Positions 35,994 through 45,739 of a stretch of 64,000 nucleotides of DNA are shown piece after piece. The position numbers were made by a program, and so were the translations under genes. The DNA comes from Nevskia sp. (GTDB lineage Bacteria > Pseudomonadota > Gammaproteobacteria > Nevskiales > Nevskiaceae): the NCBI GenBank assembly GCA_021732745.1, contig JAKFUK010000003.1, positions 248,001-312,000 on the forward strand, given 5' to 3'. The notes beneath the pieces are model-generated. The model was given only the letters and a program-made list of their open reading frames with translations. It was not told the origin of the DNA and searched no databases. The first letter of the stretch is position 1, and each line of letters opens with the position of its first letter.

Positions 35994-37385
35994 ATGTTCC
36001 GCGCCAGCATCGGGGTTCGCAGCCATGTCTTCGGAAGCCTTGCCGAACTGCTGGCCAAGGCTTCGCCGTTCCGCTCCGGCGATGCGCTGGCCGGTGTCGC
36101 GGCGGTGTCGGCCGAGGAGCGGATGGCGGCGCGCGTCGCCCTTGCTGACCTGCCGCTGCGAGTGTTTCTCGATCAAGTGCTGATTCCGTATGAAGCCGAC
36201 GAGGTCACCCGGCTGATCGTCGACAGCCACGATGCGGCGGCGTTCGCGCCGGTCGCCAGCCTGACGGTCGGCGGATTCCGCGACTGGCTGCTGTCGCCGC
36301 GGGCGACCACCGAAGCACTGGCCGCACTCGCGCCCGGCCTGACGCCGGAAATGGCTGCAGCGGTGTCGAAACTGATGCGCAATCAGGATCTGATCCTCGC
36401 GGCGCGGAAGATCCGCGTGGTCAGCGCGTTTCGTTCGACCATCGGCCTGCCCGGTCGTCTGTCGATCCGCCTGCAACCCAACCATCCGGCCGACGATCCG
36501 CGCGGCATCCTCGCCTCCACGCTCGACGGCCTGCTCTATGGTGCCGGGGATGCCTGCATCGGCATCAATCCGGCGACCGACGAACCGGCGAAGCTGCGTG
36601 CGCTGTGGGAAATGCTCGACGCGCTGATCGCCCGCCACGGCATTCCGACGCAGTCCTGCGTGCTGGCCCATGTGACGCGGCAGATCGACGCCATCAATGC
36701 GGGTGCGCCGGTCGATCTGCTGTTCCAGTCGGTCGGCGGCACGGAAGCGCTGAACCGCAGCTTCGGGGTCTCGCTGGCCCTGCTGCGGGAAGCGCAGGAC
36801 GCGGGCCTGAGCCTCAAGCGCGGCACGGTCGGCAACAACGTCATGTATTTCGAGACCGGTCAGGGTGCCGCGCTTTCCGCCAACGCTCACCACGGTCTCG
36901 ATCAGCAGACTTGCGAGGCGCGCGCCTACGCCGTCTGCCGCGCCTACGCGCCGCTGCTGGTCAACAGCGTGGTCGGCTTCATCGGCCCGGAGTACCTGTA
37001 CGACGGCAAGCAGATCATCCGTGCCGGGCTTGAGGATCACTTCTGCGGCAAGCTGCTCGGCCTGCCGATGGGGGTGGACGTCTGTTACACCAACCACGCG
37101 GAAGCCGATCAGGACGACATGGACACGCTTCTTACGGTGCTCGGCGCGGCTGGCGTCAACTTCGTGATGGGCGTGCCGGGGGCCGACGATGTGATGCTCG
37201 GCTACCAGAGCACCAGCTTTCATGACGGCCTCGCCCTGCGCGAAACCCTGGGCTTGCGCCATGCGCCGGAGTTCGAAGACTGGCTGATCCGCATGCAACT
37301 CATTGATGTACAAGGCCGTCTTCGATCGGCGCGAGAACTGCCAGCGCAGCCGTTCGGCGACGCCATCGAAGCTTTGAGCCGATGA
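35994..37385 (+). CDS. eutB: Ethanolamine ammonia-lyase heavy chain
   Basis: 463 residues, the usual EutB size. TIM-barrel subunit of adenosylcobalamin-dependent ethanolamine ammonia-lyase, which splits ethanolamine to acetaldehyde and ammonia. Conserved stretches include DLILAARKIRVVSAFR, NTIGLPGRLSIRLQPNHP-type sequence near 145-160, GDACIGINPATDEP, FYETGQGAALSANAHHG-type sequence near 285, and CYTNHAEADQDDMDTLL. Overlaps eutC by 4 bp (ATGA). No eut regulator, acetaldehyde dehydrogenase or microcompartment shell gene is nearby. Confidence 0.95.
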   Translation: MFRASIGVRSHVFGSLAELLAKASPFRSGDALAGVAAVSAEERMAARVALADLPLRVFLDQVLIPYEADEVTRLIVDSHDAAAFAPVASLTVGGFRDWLLSPRATTEALAALAPGLTPEMAAAVSKLMRNQDLILAARKIRVVSAFRSTIGLPGRLSIRLQPNHPADDPRGILASTLDGLLYGAGDACIGINPATDEPAKLRALWEMLDALIARHGIPTQSCVLAHVTRQIDAINAGAPVDLLFQSVGGTEALNRSFGVSLALLREAQDAGLSLKRGTVGNNVMYFETGQGAALSANAHHGLDQQTCEARAYAVCRAYAPLLVNSVVGFIGPEYLYDGKQIIRAGLEDHFCGKLLGLPMGVDVCYTNHAEADQDDMDTLLTVLGAAGVNFVMGVPGADDVMLGYQSTSFHDGLALRETLGLRHAPEFEDWLIRMQLIDVQGRLRSARELPAQPFGDAIEALSR

Positions 37386-38155
37386 ACGCGCCGCCGGACG
37401 ACGAGCAAGCGCTGACCCCGGCCGATCCCTGGACCGCGTTGCGCGTCCACACCCAGGCCCGCATCGCGCTTGGCCGCAGCGGCGCATCCCTGCCGACCCG
37501 CGAAGTGCTGGCCTTCGGCATCGCCCATGCGCAGGCGCGTGATGCGGTGCATGCCGCGCTCGATGTCGCCGCGCTGCATCGCGATCTCGACGGCTTCGGC
37601 CTGCCGATACTCGAAGTCCGAAGTGCTGCGGCCACGCGTGCCGCCTATCTCGCCCGGCCGGACTGGGGAAGGCGACTGGATGCCTCGTCCGTTGAAGCGC
37701 TGATGAAATGCGCGACACCGCCCGACGTCCTTTTCGTGATCGCCGATGGCCTGTCGGCCATCGCCCCGCAACGTCATGCCGCTGCCTTGCTGGCCGCCAC
37801 CTTGCCGCTGCTGGCCGATCTCGCCATCGGCCCGCTGGTGATCGCCACTCAGGCGCGGGTCGCGCTGGCCGATGCGGTGGCAATCGCGCTCGGCGCGCGG
37901 CTGGTGGTCAGCCTGATCGGCGAGCGGCCGGGATTGTCGGCACCGGACAGCCTCGGTGCCTATGTCACCTTCGCGCCGAAAGCCGGCACCACCGATGCCG
38001 AGCGCAACTGCCTGTCGAACATCCGGCCGCAAGGGCTGGGCTACGAAGATGCGGCAAGACAGCTCGCCGGCCTGATTCGCGCCGCGCTGGTCGAAGGCAT
38101 CAGCGGTGTGGCGCTGCGCTTCGAGGAGGATATCGCGCTGCCGCTGTTCAGCTGA
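37382..38155 (+). CDS. eutC: Ethanolamine ammonia-lyase light chain
   Basis: 257 residues. Rossmann-like small subunit that binds the lower face of adenosylcobalamin together with EutB. Conserved segments: RIALGRSGASLPTREVLAF at the N-terminus, VIADGLSAIAPQRHAAALL near 120, LIGERPGLSAPDSLGAYVTF near 180, and NCLSNIRPQGLGYEDAARQL near the C-terminus. Start codon lies within the eutB stop overlap. Needs vitamin B12 cofactor; no cobalamin genes or riboswitch are seen in the window. Confidence 0.95.
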   Translation: MNAPPDDEQALTPADPWTALRVHTQARIALGRSGASLPTREVLAFGIAHAQARDAVHAALDVAALHRDLDGFGLPILEVRSAAATRAAYLARPDWGRRLDASSVEALMKCATPPDVLFVIADGLSAIAPQRHAAALLAATLPLLADLAIGPLVIATQARVALADAVAIALGARLVVSLIGERPGLSAPDSLGAYVTFAPKAGTTDAERNCLSNIRPQGLGYEDAARQLAGLIRAALVEGISGVALRFEEDIALPLFS

Positions 38156-38180
38156 TCGCGACGAACGGCAGGCCCGGCCT

Positions 38181-38525
38181 TCATTGCTGCTTGCATTCGA
38201 CAGGCCATGAATCGGAAGCCACTTGACCGGAGGAACTGACCGCAAATGCATTGACTAGCCCAGCGCGCTCATTCAAGACGGCGACAAGCAGTGTCTCGCC
38301 ACCATCAGTCGGCTCAACGAAGAACTTCCCGATCGTGGCGGGGGCTCGTAGTTTTTCGCACCGCGCGTCGATGTTCGACAACTCCCTATGCAACGCCCAC
38401 GGGTAGCTCGCTTCACGCTCCAAACTTGCTTCGAGACCGCCACTCCAATGCCCCAACGCAAAAGATGAAGCCAGCGCGATGATGAGCGCAATCGCTCCCA
38501 TGACCCTTTTGCGTGACGTGATCAT
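38181..38525 (-). CDS. Small exported protein paired with an L,D-transpeptidase-like gene
   Basis: 114 residues, no family recognised. An N-terminal hydrophobic segment (about 8-26) after a basic start (MITSRKR) indicates a membrane anchor or signal peptide, and the remainder would be periplasmic. Two Cys (DARCEKL, WPVECKQQ) could form a disulfide. Its ATG overlaps the stop of the upstream L,D-transpeptidase-like gene by 4 bp, so the two are translationally coupled. An immunity or modulator role for that enzyme is inference. Lower GC than surrounding genes by eye. Confidence 0.6.
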   Translation of the reverse strand: MITSRKRVMGAIALIIALASSFALGHWSGGLEASLEREASYPWALHRELSNIDARCEKLRAPATIGKFFVEPTDGGETLLVAVLNERAGLVNAFAVSSSGQVASDSWPVECKQQ

Positions 38526-39031
38526 TTGATCGTGACGGATATCGTCGTGCCGGCGTACTTCGGTTTGGTTGTGAGCTCGAAAATCTTGCTGATGTTCTGG
38601 TTCGATACACGAATGCAGCCATGCGAGCAGTACAAAAACTTCGCCTCATCCTCGCCAACAAAAAAGCGCATCAATCCCTGCGGCAACGGCGGCTTTTCAA
38701 AATTTCCTGCACGCGGGCCACGCGTGCCATGAATACCGTACGTCGTATATTTCCCAGTCTTTGCGTCATTCAACGGCAAGAAAAAAGGGCCATAAGGGTT
38801 ACCCCAAGGATTCTGGGACCATGGCGTTGGGCCATGAGTCGAATTGGTTTTGTCTTTTATCCATTTTCCGGCTTTGTAAACTCCGGCTGGGGTTCCGGTG
38901 TCTTCACACCCGGAAACAATGCTTGCAGTGAGCAATGTTGTCGCTGCGGAACCGATCGTTTCGACGAGTGAGAGCATCTTGTCACTTCGCGAAACAGTTA
39001 TTTCGAGTTTCGGGGTAGACGACCTTGTCAT
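38522..39031 (-). CDS. L,D-transpeptidase (YkuD)-fold protein, Tlde1-like
   Basis: 169 residues. Catalytic pattern of L,D-transpeptidases: His in YGIHGTRGP (about residue 99) and the Cys loop YCSHGCIRVSNQ (about 134-145). A segment before it (GTPAGVYKAGKWI) fits the substrate-side strand of type VI L,D-transpeptidase effectors (Tlde1/DUF2778) and of cell-wall L,D-transpeptidases alike. There is a hydrophobic stretch at about 24-41 but only an imperfect lipobox (IVSGC). GAGAGG precedes the ATG. Lower GC than its surroundings by eye, which hints at transfer. It could be a housekeeping cross-linking enzyme or an antibacterial effector. Confidence 0.78.
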   Translation of the reverse strand: MTRSSTPKLEITVSRSDKMLSLVETIGSAATTLLTASIVSGCEDTGTPAGVYKAGKWIKDKTNSTHGPTPWSQNPWGNPYGPFFLPLNDAKTGKYTTYGIHGTRGPRAGNFEKPPLPQGLMRFFVGEDEAKFLYCSHGCIRVSNQNISKIFELTTKPKYAGTTISVTIK

Positions 39032-39058
39032 AAACCTCTCCTGAAAACAGACGCTGAT

Positions 39059-39328
39059 TCAACCGCGATCGTCGACTACTTGACCCGACAAGTTGCTGCC
39101 AGCGCTCAAGGCCAGCGGTGCACCGACCGGCTTGCCGCCAGACCAGATCGCAGCACCGGACAGCAGCCAGTTAGACAAGCGATCCGACGACGCCGGCGGC
39201 TCGCCGGTCACCTCGGCGATCACCTTGTTGTGCGAACGGATGCGCAGCGGCTGGCCCTTTCCAGCCAGCGCCAGGTAATGCGACAGCTTCGCCTTGAACT
39301 CCCGGATCTGGATCGAGGTGGGCTGCAT
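39059..39328 (-). CDS. Phd/YefM-family antitoxin without a toxin
   Basis: 89 residues. N-terminal Phd/YefM DNA-binding domain pattern: IQIREFKAKLSHYLALAGKG then PLRIRSHNKVIAEV. A C-terminal tail ends in LSGQVVDDRG, similar to the toxin-binding tails of VapB/Phd proteins. No PIN or Doc-type toxin lies next to it: downstream is the L,D-transpeptidase-like gene (27 bp away, same strand), upstream a repeat element. Orphan antitoxin, or regulator of the two genes after it. Confidence 0.78.
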   Translation of the reverse strand: MQPTSIQIREFKAKLSHYLALAGKGQPLRIRSHNKVIAEVTGEPPASSDRLSNWLLSGAAIWSGGKPVGAPLALSAGSNLSGQVVDDRG

Positions 39329-39413
39329 GAGGACACTCCGGCGAACAACGCTGTTCGAATGTGCCTACAAGACTCAGAAAAAACAATAAATGTAGTCACC
39401 ATTGCGCAACACC

Positions 39414-39502
39414 GTAGGGTGGGCAGGCCTTATCTGCCCACCGATTCGCCAAGGTTCGACGAGTCGCGAAACCGCGTGGGCAGATAAAGCCTGCCCACCC
39501 TG
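39414..39502. repeat. Family B palindrome, copy B1
   Basis: GTAGGGTGGGCAGGCCTTATC on the left; GTGGGCAGATAAAGCCTGCC followed by CACCCTGC on the right. Same GTAG-type left end as family A. It ends 5 bp before the NYN gene stop codon. Confidence 0.85.
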
Positions 39503-39507
39503 CGGGC

Positions 39508-41064
39508 TTACTTGGCTGGCTTGGCCTTGGCGGCCGGCTTGCTTGGCGGCGCGGCGGCTGGCTTCCGGCTGCGCGGTTTGGCGGCGGCAGCAGCAGGTTC
39601 GGCGGCCTTCACGGCAACCGGCGCGGCGGCCGGTGCCACAGCCGCAACGGCCTTCTTCGCCGCCGTCTTGCGCACCGGCTTCGCAGGAGCGATCGCCGCC
39701 ACTTCAGGCACCGGCGTGGCGGCTGGAATCGGCGCAGGTGCGGTTTCGACCGGCGCCGCCTTCACTTCGACGACCGGCGCAACAACCACCGGCTCCGCAC
39801 CTTCCACCGGCACGGCCACCGCCCAGGACGGACGGCGGACGTCGCGGCGCGGGGCCCAGTCGGCATCGGCTGCGGAGCCTTTGGCCGGCGCTGGTGCGGC
39901 GGCCGGGACTGGCGACGGCACCAGCACCGAACGCGGCTCGGCGGCTTTCGGCTGTGGCGGACGCTGCGGCGGCTTCGGCTGATGCGGTGCGCGCAGCGGG
40001 TCGGCCTTGGGCTCGGCGGCCGGTGTCGCGGCAACGATCGGCAGCGGCGTCGATTCGATCTTCGCTTCCGGCATCAGCTCCGGCTTGGCAGCAGGCTTCG
40101 CTTCGGGCTTCGATTCCGGGCGCGGCTCGTAGGCCTTCACATCCGGCTTCACCTCGGGCTTGCTCTCGACTGCATCGCGAACCCGCTTCTCGCGCACGAA
40201 CAGCGCGCGCGAGCGGCCGGGTTCGCCGCGCTCGTCGACCTCGAAGATCGGGATCGCCGCGAACAGGTCGCTGAGCTTCTTGCGGCCGTAATTGCGCGGA
40301 TCGAATTCCGGCATGCGCTTGCCGAGCAGGCTGCCGACGGCACCCAAGCCCGCCCAGCCGTCGTCGTCGCCGGCATCGGCCACCGCTGCGCACAGCGGGC
40401 CGAGCAGGGCCGGATCGTCGATCGGCGCACCGCGTGACGAGGGACGATCCTCGCCCGCTTCGACAGGTTTCTGCGCAACTGGCGCGGCTGCCGGACGACC
40501 ACCGCTGGCCGGCGGCGGCGCAGCAGGCGGCGGCAGCGGCTTGCGCGCGCCCTGCGGCGGACGGTTGCGGTCGTTGCTGTTGCGGGCGGCAGTATCGGCC
40601 ACCGATTCCTCGTCGGCTTCGCCTTCGCGCAGCACTTCGACAAAGATGAAGCGGTCGCAGGCGCGCACGAAGGGCTGCGGCGTCTTGCGCTCGCCGAAGC
40701 CGTAGACCGTGAGGCCGGCTTCGCGAATGCGCGAGGCCAGACGGGTGAAATCGGAATCGCTGGATACGATGCAGAAGCCGTCGAAACGCTCGGTGTAGAG
40801 CAGATCCATGGCGTCGATGATCAGCGCCGAGTCCGTGGAGTTCTTGCCCCGGGTGTTCGAGAACTGCTGCATCGGCTGGATGGCGTGGCGCGCCAGCGTC
40901 TGCTTCCAGCTGCCTAGGTGGGTGTTGGTCCAGTCGCCATAGGCGCGCTTGGTGGTGGCGCGGCCATACTTGGCGACTTCGGCGAGCAGGCCGTCGATGC
41001 GCTTGGCGTTGGCGTTGTCGGCGTCGATCAGCACGGCCAGCTGGGCCTGCGGGGTGGTTTCCAT
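39508..41064 (-). CDS. NYN-domain ribonuclease with OST-HTH/LOTUS domain
   Basis: 518 residues. N-terminal NYN (PIN-like) nuclease domain, about 5-150, with acidic residues in LIDADNANAK, STDSALIIDAMDLL and IVSSDSDFTRLASRIREAG, the metal-binding Asp set. A disordered linker follows, then an OST-HTH/LOTUS-type RNA-binding domain (about 215-300; NYGRKKLSDLFAAIPIFEV), and a long Ala/Pro/Lys-rich tail (about 300-518) ending in lysine-rich repeats. The NYN plus LOTUS pairing is widespread in bacteria and presumed to cut or bind RNA; targets are unknown. Confidence 0.88.
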   Translation of the reverse strand: METTPQAQLAVLIDADNANAKRIDGLLAEVAKYGRATTKRAYGDWTNTHLGSWKQTLARHAIQPMQQFSNTRGKNSTDSALIIDAMDLLYTERFDGFCIVSSDSDFTRLASRIREAGLTVYGFGERKTPQPFVRACDRFIFVEVLREGEADEESVADTAARNSNDRNRPPQGARKPLPPPAAPPPASGGRPAAAPVAQKPVEAGEDRPSSRGAPIDDPALLGPLCAAVADAGDDDGWAGLGAVGSLLGKRMPEFDPRNYGRKKLSDLFAAIPIFEVDERGEPGRSRALFVREKRVRDAVESKPEVKPDVKAYEPRPESKPEAKPAAKPELMPEAKIESTPLPIVAATPAAEPKADPLRAPHQPKPPQRPPQPKAAEPRSVLVPSPVPAAAPAPAKGSAADADWAPRRDVRRPSWAVAVPVEGAEPVVVAPVVEVKAAPVETAPAPIPAATPVPEVAAIAPAKPVRKTAAKKAVAAVAPAAAPVAVKAAEPAAAAAKPRSRKPAAAPPSKPAAKAKPAK

Positions 41065-41173
41065 CGGGGTCTTGCTCCAGGGGTCGCCGGGTCAGGGCGT
41101 TGCGGTGGCGAAGCTTACGGCCATCGCCGCAGCAGGGTTGGGCGCGACGGGCGCGCCGGAACAGTGAAAAGGA

Positions 41174-42238
41174 TCAGCGCAACGGCTTCAGCGCCAGCGG
41201 CTGCAACTGGTTTTCGGCCAGCGAGCGCCAGGTGCCGTCGATGCTGCCGTCGGCCTTGGTGAACAGGGTGAACTCGCAGAGCAGATCGTCGAGCGTGGTG
41301 CCGGTTTCGTAGAGCTTGGCCTTGCCGTCGCGCTGGGTGCGGCCTTCGATGCGGTGATAGCGCCGGTCGAGCACATAGCTGCCGCTGATCCGGTCGCCGT
41401 CGTAGCGGCGCTCGAAAACCACGGTCACCGGCCGCTTGCCGATGCTGCCGCCATAGCTGCCGGGCTGCGGGCCTTCCTTGACCTTGTTCGCGCAGGGCGA
41501 GCTACCGGTGCCCAGCAGCAGACAGCGGCCGTAGTCGTTGAGATCGGCGGCAAGGTCGGCGAGCTTCAACTCCACCCGCAGCGGCCGCAGCCGGTCGTAT
41601 TGCAGGTATTCCGCCGACGCGCAGTCGCCATGTTCGAGCGCCAGGCTGTCGCTGCCGACGAAGAGCTGGTCGTCGGTCAGGGTGTCGCCTCTGACGGTGT
41701 CGAGGCAGTCTTCGTAAAGCGCTGCGGTTTCGGCGAGGTCTTCGTCGGCCGGCTTGGCTCGGGCCGCTTGCAGCACTTCGTTGATGCGCTTGACGCGCTC
41801 GGTCGCCACCCGCTGGCGCAGGCGGCCGTAGCCTTCCGGCGAAAAGAGATCGCTCTGGGTGATCGGCTGGCCGCTGGCTGCGTCGAAGGTCCAGCCGCGC
41901 GCCTGCGGATGGGCCAGACGGTCAAGATTGCGGTAGTCGATGCGGATCGACAGCAGGCGCGCAGTGTTGGCGCCGACGGTGTAGTCGACTGCCGCCGTCG
42001 GTGCCGGCAGGCTCGCGAAAGCATCCTTGGCTACGCCGCCGGGCTTCGCGCGCAGCTCGATCGAATGCAGGAACAGGTTGATCGCCTTCGCGGCGTTTCC
42101 CTTCTCGATGAGCTTCGGAAAGCGGTTGACGCCGCCGCTGGCTCGCGGGGCGCTGAGGGTGTCGACCGTGAAACCGGTGGCCGCCGCATGGGCCGCGCCG
42201 ATGGCGGCGAGTGCCGCGAAGATCAGAAGCCGGATCAT
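41174..42238 (-). CDS. Exported protein of unknown function, weakly RsiV/DUF3298-like
   Basis: 354 residues. Signal peptide (about 1-19, ending AHAA). The middle part has WTFDAASGQPITQSDLFSPE, recalling the strand-turn pattern of DUF3298/RsiV-type periplasmic proteins, but the match is weak. Cys in YEDCLD, HGDCAS, GRCLLL, SSPCAN and LLCEFT suggest disulfides. Start chosen at 42238, where the signal peptide begins. It lies 19 bp downstream of murA on the same strand. Confidence 0.7.
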   Translation of the reverse strand: MIRLLIFAALAAIGAAHAAATGFTVDTLSAPRASGGVNRFPKLIEKGNAAKAINLFLHSIELRAKPGGVAKDAFASLPAPTAAVDYTVGANTARLLSIRIDYRNLDRLAHPQARGWTFDAASGQPITQSDLFSPEGYGRLRQRVATERVKRINEVLQAARAKPADEDLAETAALYEDCLDTVRGDTLTDDQLFVGSDSLALEHGDCASAEYLQYDRLRPLRVELKLADLAADLNDYGRCLLLGTGSSPCANKVKEGPQPGSYGGSIGKRPVTVVFERRYDGDRISGSYVLDRRYHRIEGRTQRDGKAKLYETGTTLDDLLCEFTLFTKADGSIDGTWRSLAENQLQPLALKPLR

Positions 42239-42257
42239 CTCGCCTCCTCGCCCGCCC

Positions 42258-43517
<1,260 letters not shown>

Positions 43518-43544
43518 TCACCACTCGTGAAGCTTGAAAAATCA

Positions 43545-43702
43545 GGTCTCACGCAGAGAACGCGGAGAACGCAGAGGAAAAGCAAACGCGATTTCTCACG
43601 AAGAACACAAAGACCACGAAGGGAAAGCGGATTCGCTGAACGAAAACCTTCAGCGCCTGCTTCTGCTTTTCTCCGCGTTCTTTGCGTTCTCTGCGTGAGA
43701 CC
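43545..43702. repeat. Family C palindromic repeat, copy C3
   Basis: About 158 bp. Arms GGTCTCACGCAGAGAACGCG and the matching GCGTTCTCTGCGTGAGACC. It sits between ibaG and murA. Confidence 0.88.
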
Positions 43703-43716
43703 GCTTGTCCGGGACC

Positions 43717-43938
43717 TCAGCCAGCCCGCGTCTTCAGCGCCAGCGCATGAATCTCGCGGCCCATCTTGTCGCCGAGGGCGGCGTAGACGGCCTGATGCTG
43801 CTTGACCATGCTCAGCCCGGCAAAGCCGCTCCAGCTCACCTCGGCCTCGAAATGCTGGCCGTCATCGCCTTTGACTTCGATCGTCGCACCGGGCAAGCCG
43901 GCATCGAGCAGGGCCTTGATCGTTTCCTTGGTCATCAT
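43717..43938 (-). CDS. ibaG: BolA-family protein IbaG
   Basis: 73 residues (one less from the second Met). BolA/YrbA fold with the characteristic GDDGQHFEAEVSWSGFAGLS region and the invariant C-terminal His in MGREIHALALKT that ligates a shared [2Fe-2S] cluster with a monothiol glutaredoxin. Context upstream of murA is typical. In E. coli the mla lipid-transport genes precede ibaG; here an ABC-2 exporter does. Confidence 0.9.
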   Translation of the reverse strand: MMTKETIKALLDAGLPGATIEVKGDDGQHFEAEVSWSGFAGLSMVKQHQAVYAALGDKMGREIHALALKTRAG

Positions 43939-43950
43939 GTCGGTGAATCC

Positions 43951-44721
43951 TTATTTTCTGAGCTTGTAGCCGGTGACGAGCATCCACATGCAGATCGACG
44001 CCATCAGCACGAAAAAGCCGAAGGTCCAGCCGAGGCTGAGCCAGATCGACACGTCGGCGTGGCCGAAGAAGCCGTAGCGGAAGCCGTCGATCATGTAGAA
44101 GAACGGGTTCAGGTGCGAGGCGGTGAACCAGGGTTCGGGCAGCGAATGCACCGAATAGAACACGCCCGACAGGAACGAAAGCGGCGTGATGATGAAGTTC
44201 GAGAACGCCGCCAGATGGTCGAACTTGGTCGACACGATGCCGGCGATGATGCCGAGCACCGCCAGTGCCGAACCGGCCAGCAGGAACATCGCCAGCAGCG
44301 CCAGCGGATGGGCGATCGGCAGCCCCACCATCGGCCCTGCGACCGCCAGCATCGCCAGCGCCACCAGCAGCGCACGCACGAGCGCGGCACCGACATAGGC
44401 GAAGAAAATCTCCCAGTGGCCGATCGGCGCCATCAGCACGAACACGATGTTGCCATTGACCTTGGACTGCGCCAGCGACGAGGACGTATTCGAGAAGGCG
44501 TTCTGCAGCACCGTCATCATCACCAGACCGGGCAGCAGGAACTGGGTGTAGCTGATGCCGTCGTAGCCGCTGACCACGCGGCCTTGCAAGGCCTGGGCGA
44601 AGACCAGCAGATACAAGAGTGCGGTCAGCACCGGTGCAGTGACGGTCTGGCCGAGCACCGACCAGAACCGCATGACCTCTTTCTTCAGCAGCGTGTAGAA
44701 GCCGAGCTGGTTCGGGCTCAT
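43951..44721 (-). CDS. ABC-2 type transporter permease
   Basis: 256 residues. Six-helix ABC-2 permease of the YadH/NodJ type: transmembrane segments at about 25-45, 60-80, 107-135, 140-165, 172-192 and 228-250, with the conserved FSNFIITPLSFLSGVFYSV segment. The ATG at 44721 overlaps the ATPase stop by 4 bp; a long upstream in-frame extension is only the antisense-like shadow of the ATPase gene. Exports an unknown substrate with the partner ATPase. Confidence 0.9.
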   Translation of the reverse strand: MSPNQLGFYTLLKKEVMRFWSVLGQTVTAPVLTALLYLLVFAQALQGRVVSGYDGISYTQFLLPGLVMMTVLQNAFSNTSSSLAQSKVNGNIVFVLMAPIGHWEIFFAYVGAALVRALLVALAMLAVAGPMVGLPIAHPLALLAMFLLAGSALAVLGIIAGIVSTKFDHLAAFSNFIITPLSFLSGVFYSVHSLPEPWFTASHLNPFFYMIDGFRYGFFGHADVSIWLSLGWTFGFFVLMASICMWMLVTGYKLRK

Positions 44722-45662
44722 GAAACGGCTCCCGGCTTGGCGGTCAGCTCGACGAAGATGTCTTCCAGATCCGGTTCTCGGGTCGACACGTCGGCGATCT
44801 CGATACCGACGGCTTTCAGGCTCGCGAACACCGAGGCGATCGGGTGCCGTTCGCGGTCGAGCTTCAGTTCCACGGCGTCGCCCTTTTGCGATGTGACCAG
44901 CTCGGCCAGATGCCCCGGCATCGCCGCGCCGTTGGCGAGCTTCAGGGTCAGGAAGCGGAACGGATGGCGATTGAGCAGCGCCTCGGTGGTTTCGACCACC
45001 CGCACCGAACCCTTGTCGACGATGGCGATGCGATCGCACATCTCCTGCGCTTCTTCCAGATAGTGCGTGGTCAGCACCACGGTCGTGCCCTTGGCGTGCA
45101 GGTCGCGCATGAAGCGCCACAGGGTGCGGCGCAGTTCGACATCGACACCGGCGGTCGGCTCGTCAAGGATCACCACCGGCGGCTTGTGAACCAGCGCCTG
45201 GGCGATCAGCACCCGGCGCTTCATGCCGCCGGACAGCGTGCGCATCATCGCCGTGCGCTTGTTGCCGAGTTCGAGGCGCTCCAGCATCTCGTCGATCCAC
45301 GGCCAGACTTCCTTGCCGCAGCCGTAGTAGCCAGCCTGGATGCGCAGCAGGTCGACGACCTTGAAGAACGGGTCGAAGACCAGTTCCTGCGGCACCACGC
45401 CAAGCTGGCGACGGGCGGCGCGCCAGTCGTTCACGGTGTCGTGACCGAGCACGGCGACGGTGCCTTCATCGGCACGGATCAGGCCGGAAATGATCGAGAT
45501 CAGGGTCGACTTGCCGGCACCGTTCGGGCCGAGCAGGCCGAAGAACTCGCCCTGCTGAATGTCGAAACTGAGGCCATCGAGCGCCCGCACTTGCCCGTAG
45601 GTCTTGCGCACGCCACGGATTTGCAGCGCGGGCGGGCCGACGCTGACAGGAGGGATATTCAT
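44718..45662 (-). CDS. ABC-2 type transporter ATP-binding protein
   Basis: 314 residues. YadG/NodI-like ATPase: Walker A GPNGAGKST (about 45-53), Q-loop VVPQEL, signature LSGGMKRRVLIAQAL, Walker B VILDEPTAGVD, switch His in VVLTTHYLEEA. A C-terminal extension (about 225-314) is typical of this subfamily. ACAGGAGGGAT precedes the ATG. Divergent from the photolyase gene, with a 77-bp gap that must hold both promoters. Confidence 0.92.
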   Translation of the reverse strand: MNIPPVSVGPPALQIRGVRKTYGQVRALDGLSFDIQQGEFFGLLGPNGAGKSTLISIISGLIRADEGTVAVLGHDTVNDWRAARRQLGVVPQELVFDPFFKVVDLLRIQAGYYGCGKEVWPWIDEMLERLELGNKRTAMMRTLSGGMKRRVLIAQALVHKPPVVILDEPTAGVDVELRRTLWRFMRDLHAKGTTVVLTTHYLEEAQEMCDRIAIVDKGSVRVVETTEALLNRHPFRFLTLKLANGAAMPGHLAELVTSQKGDAVELKLDRERHPIASVFASLKAVGIEIADVSTREPDLEDIFVELTAKPGAVS

Positions 45663-45739
45663 GAGGCCACGATTATACCTGCGGCGGTTTTTCGGGCCGG
45701 GCTAGCATGCGGGACCCTTTCCGCCCTTCCCCGACCACC

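Noticed and set aside
38522-39031. Lipoprotein call for the L,D-transpeptidase-like protein
   Set aside because: The SGC after the hydrophobic stretch is preceded by about 40 residues and lacks a proper Leu at -3, so lipidation is not claimed.
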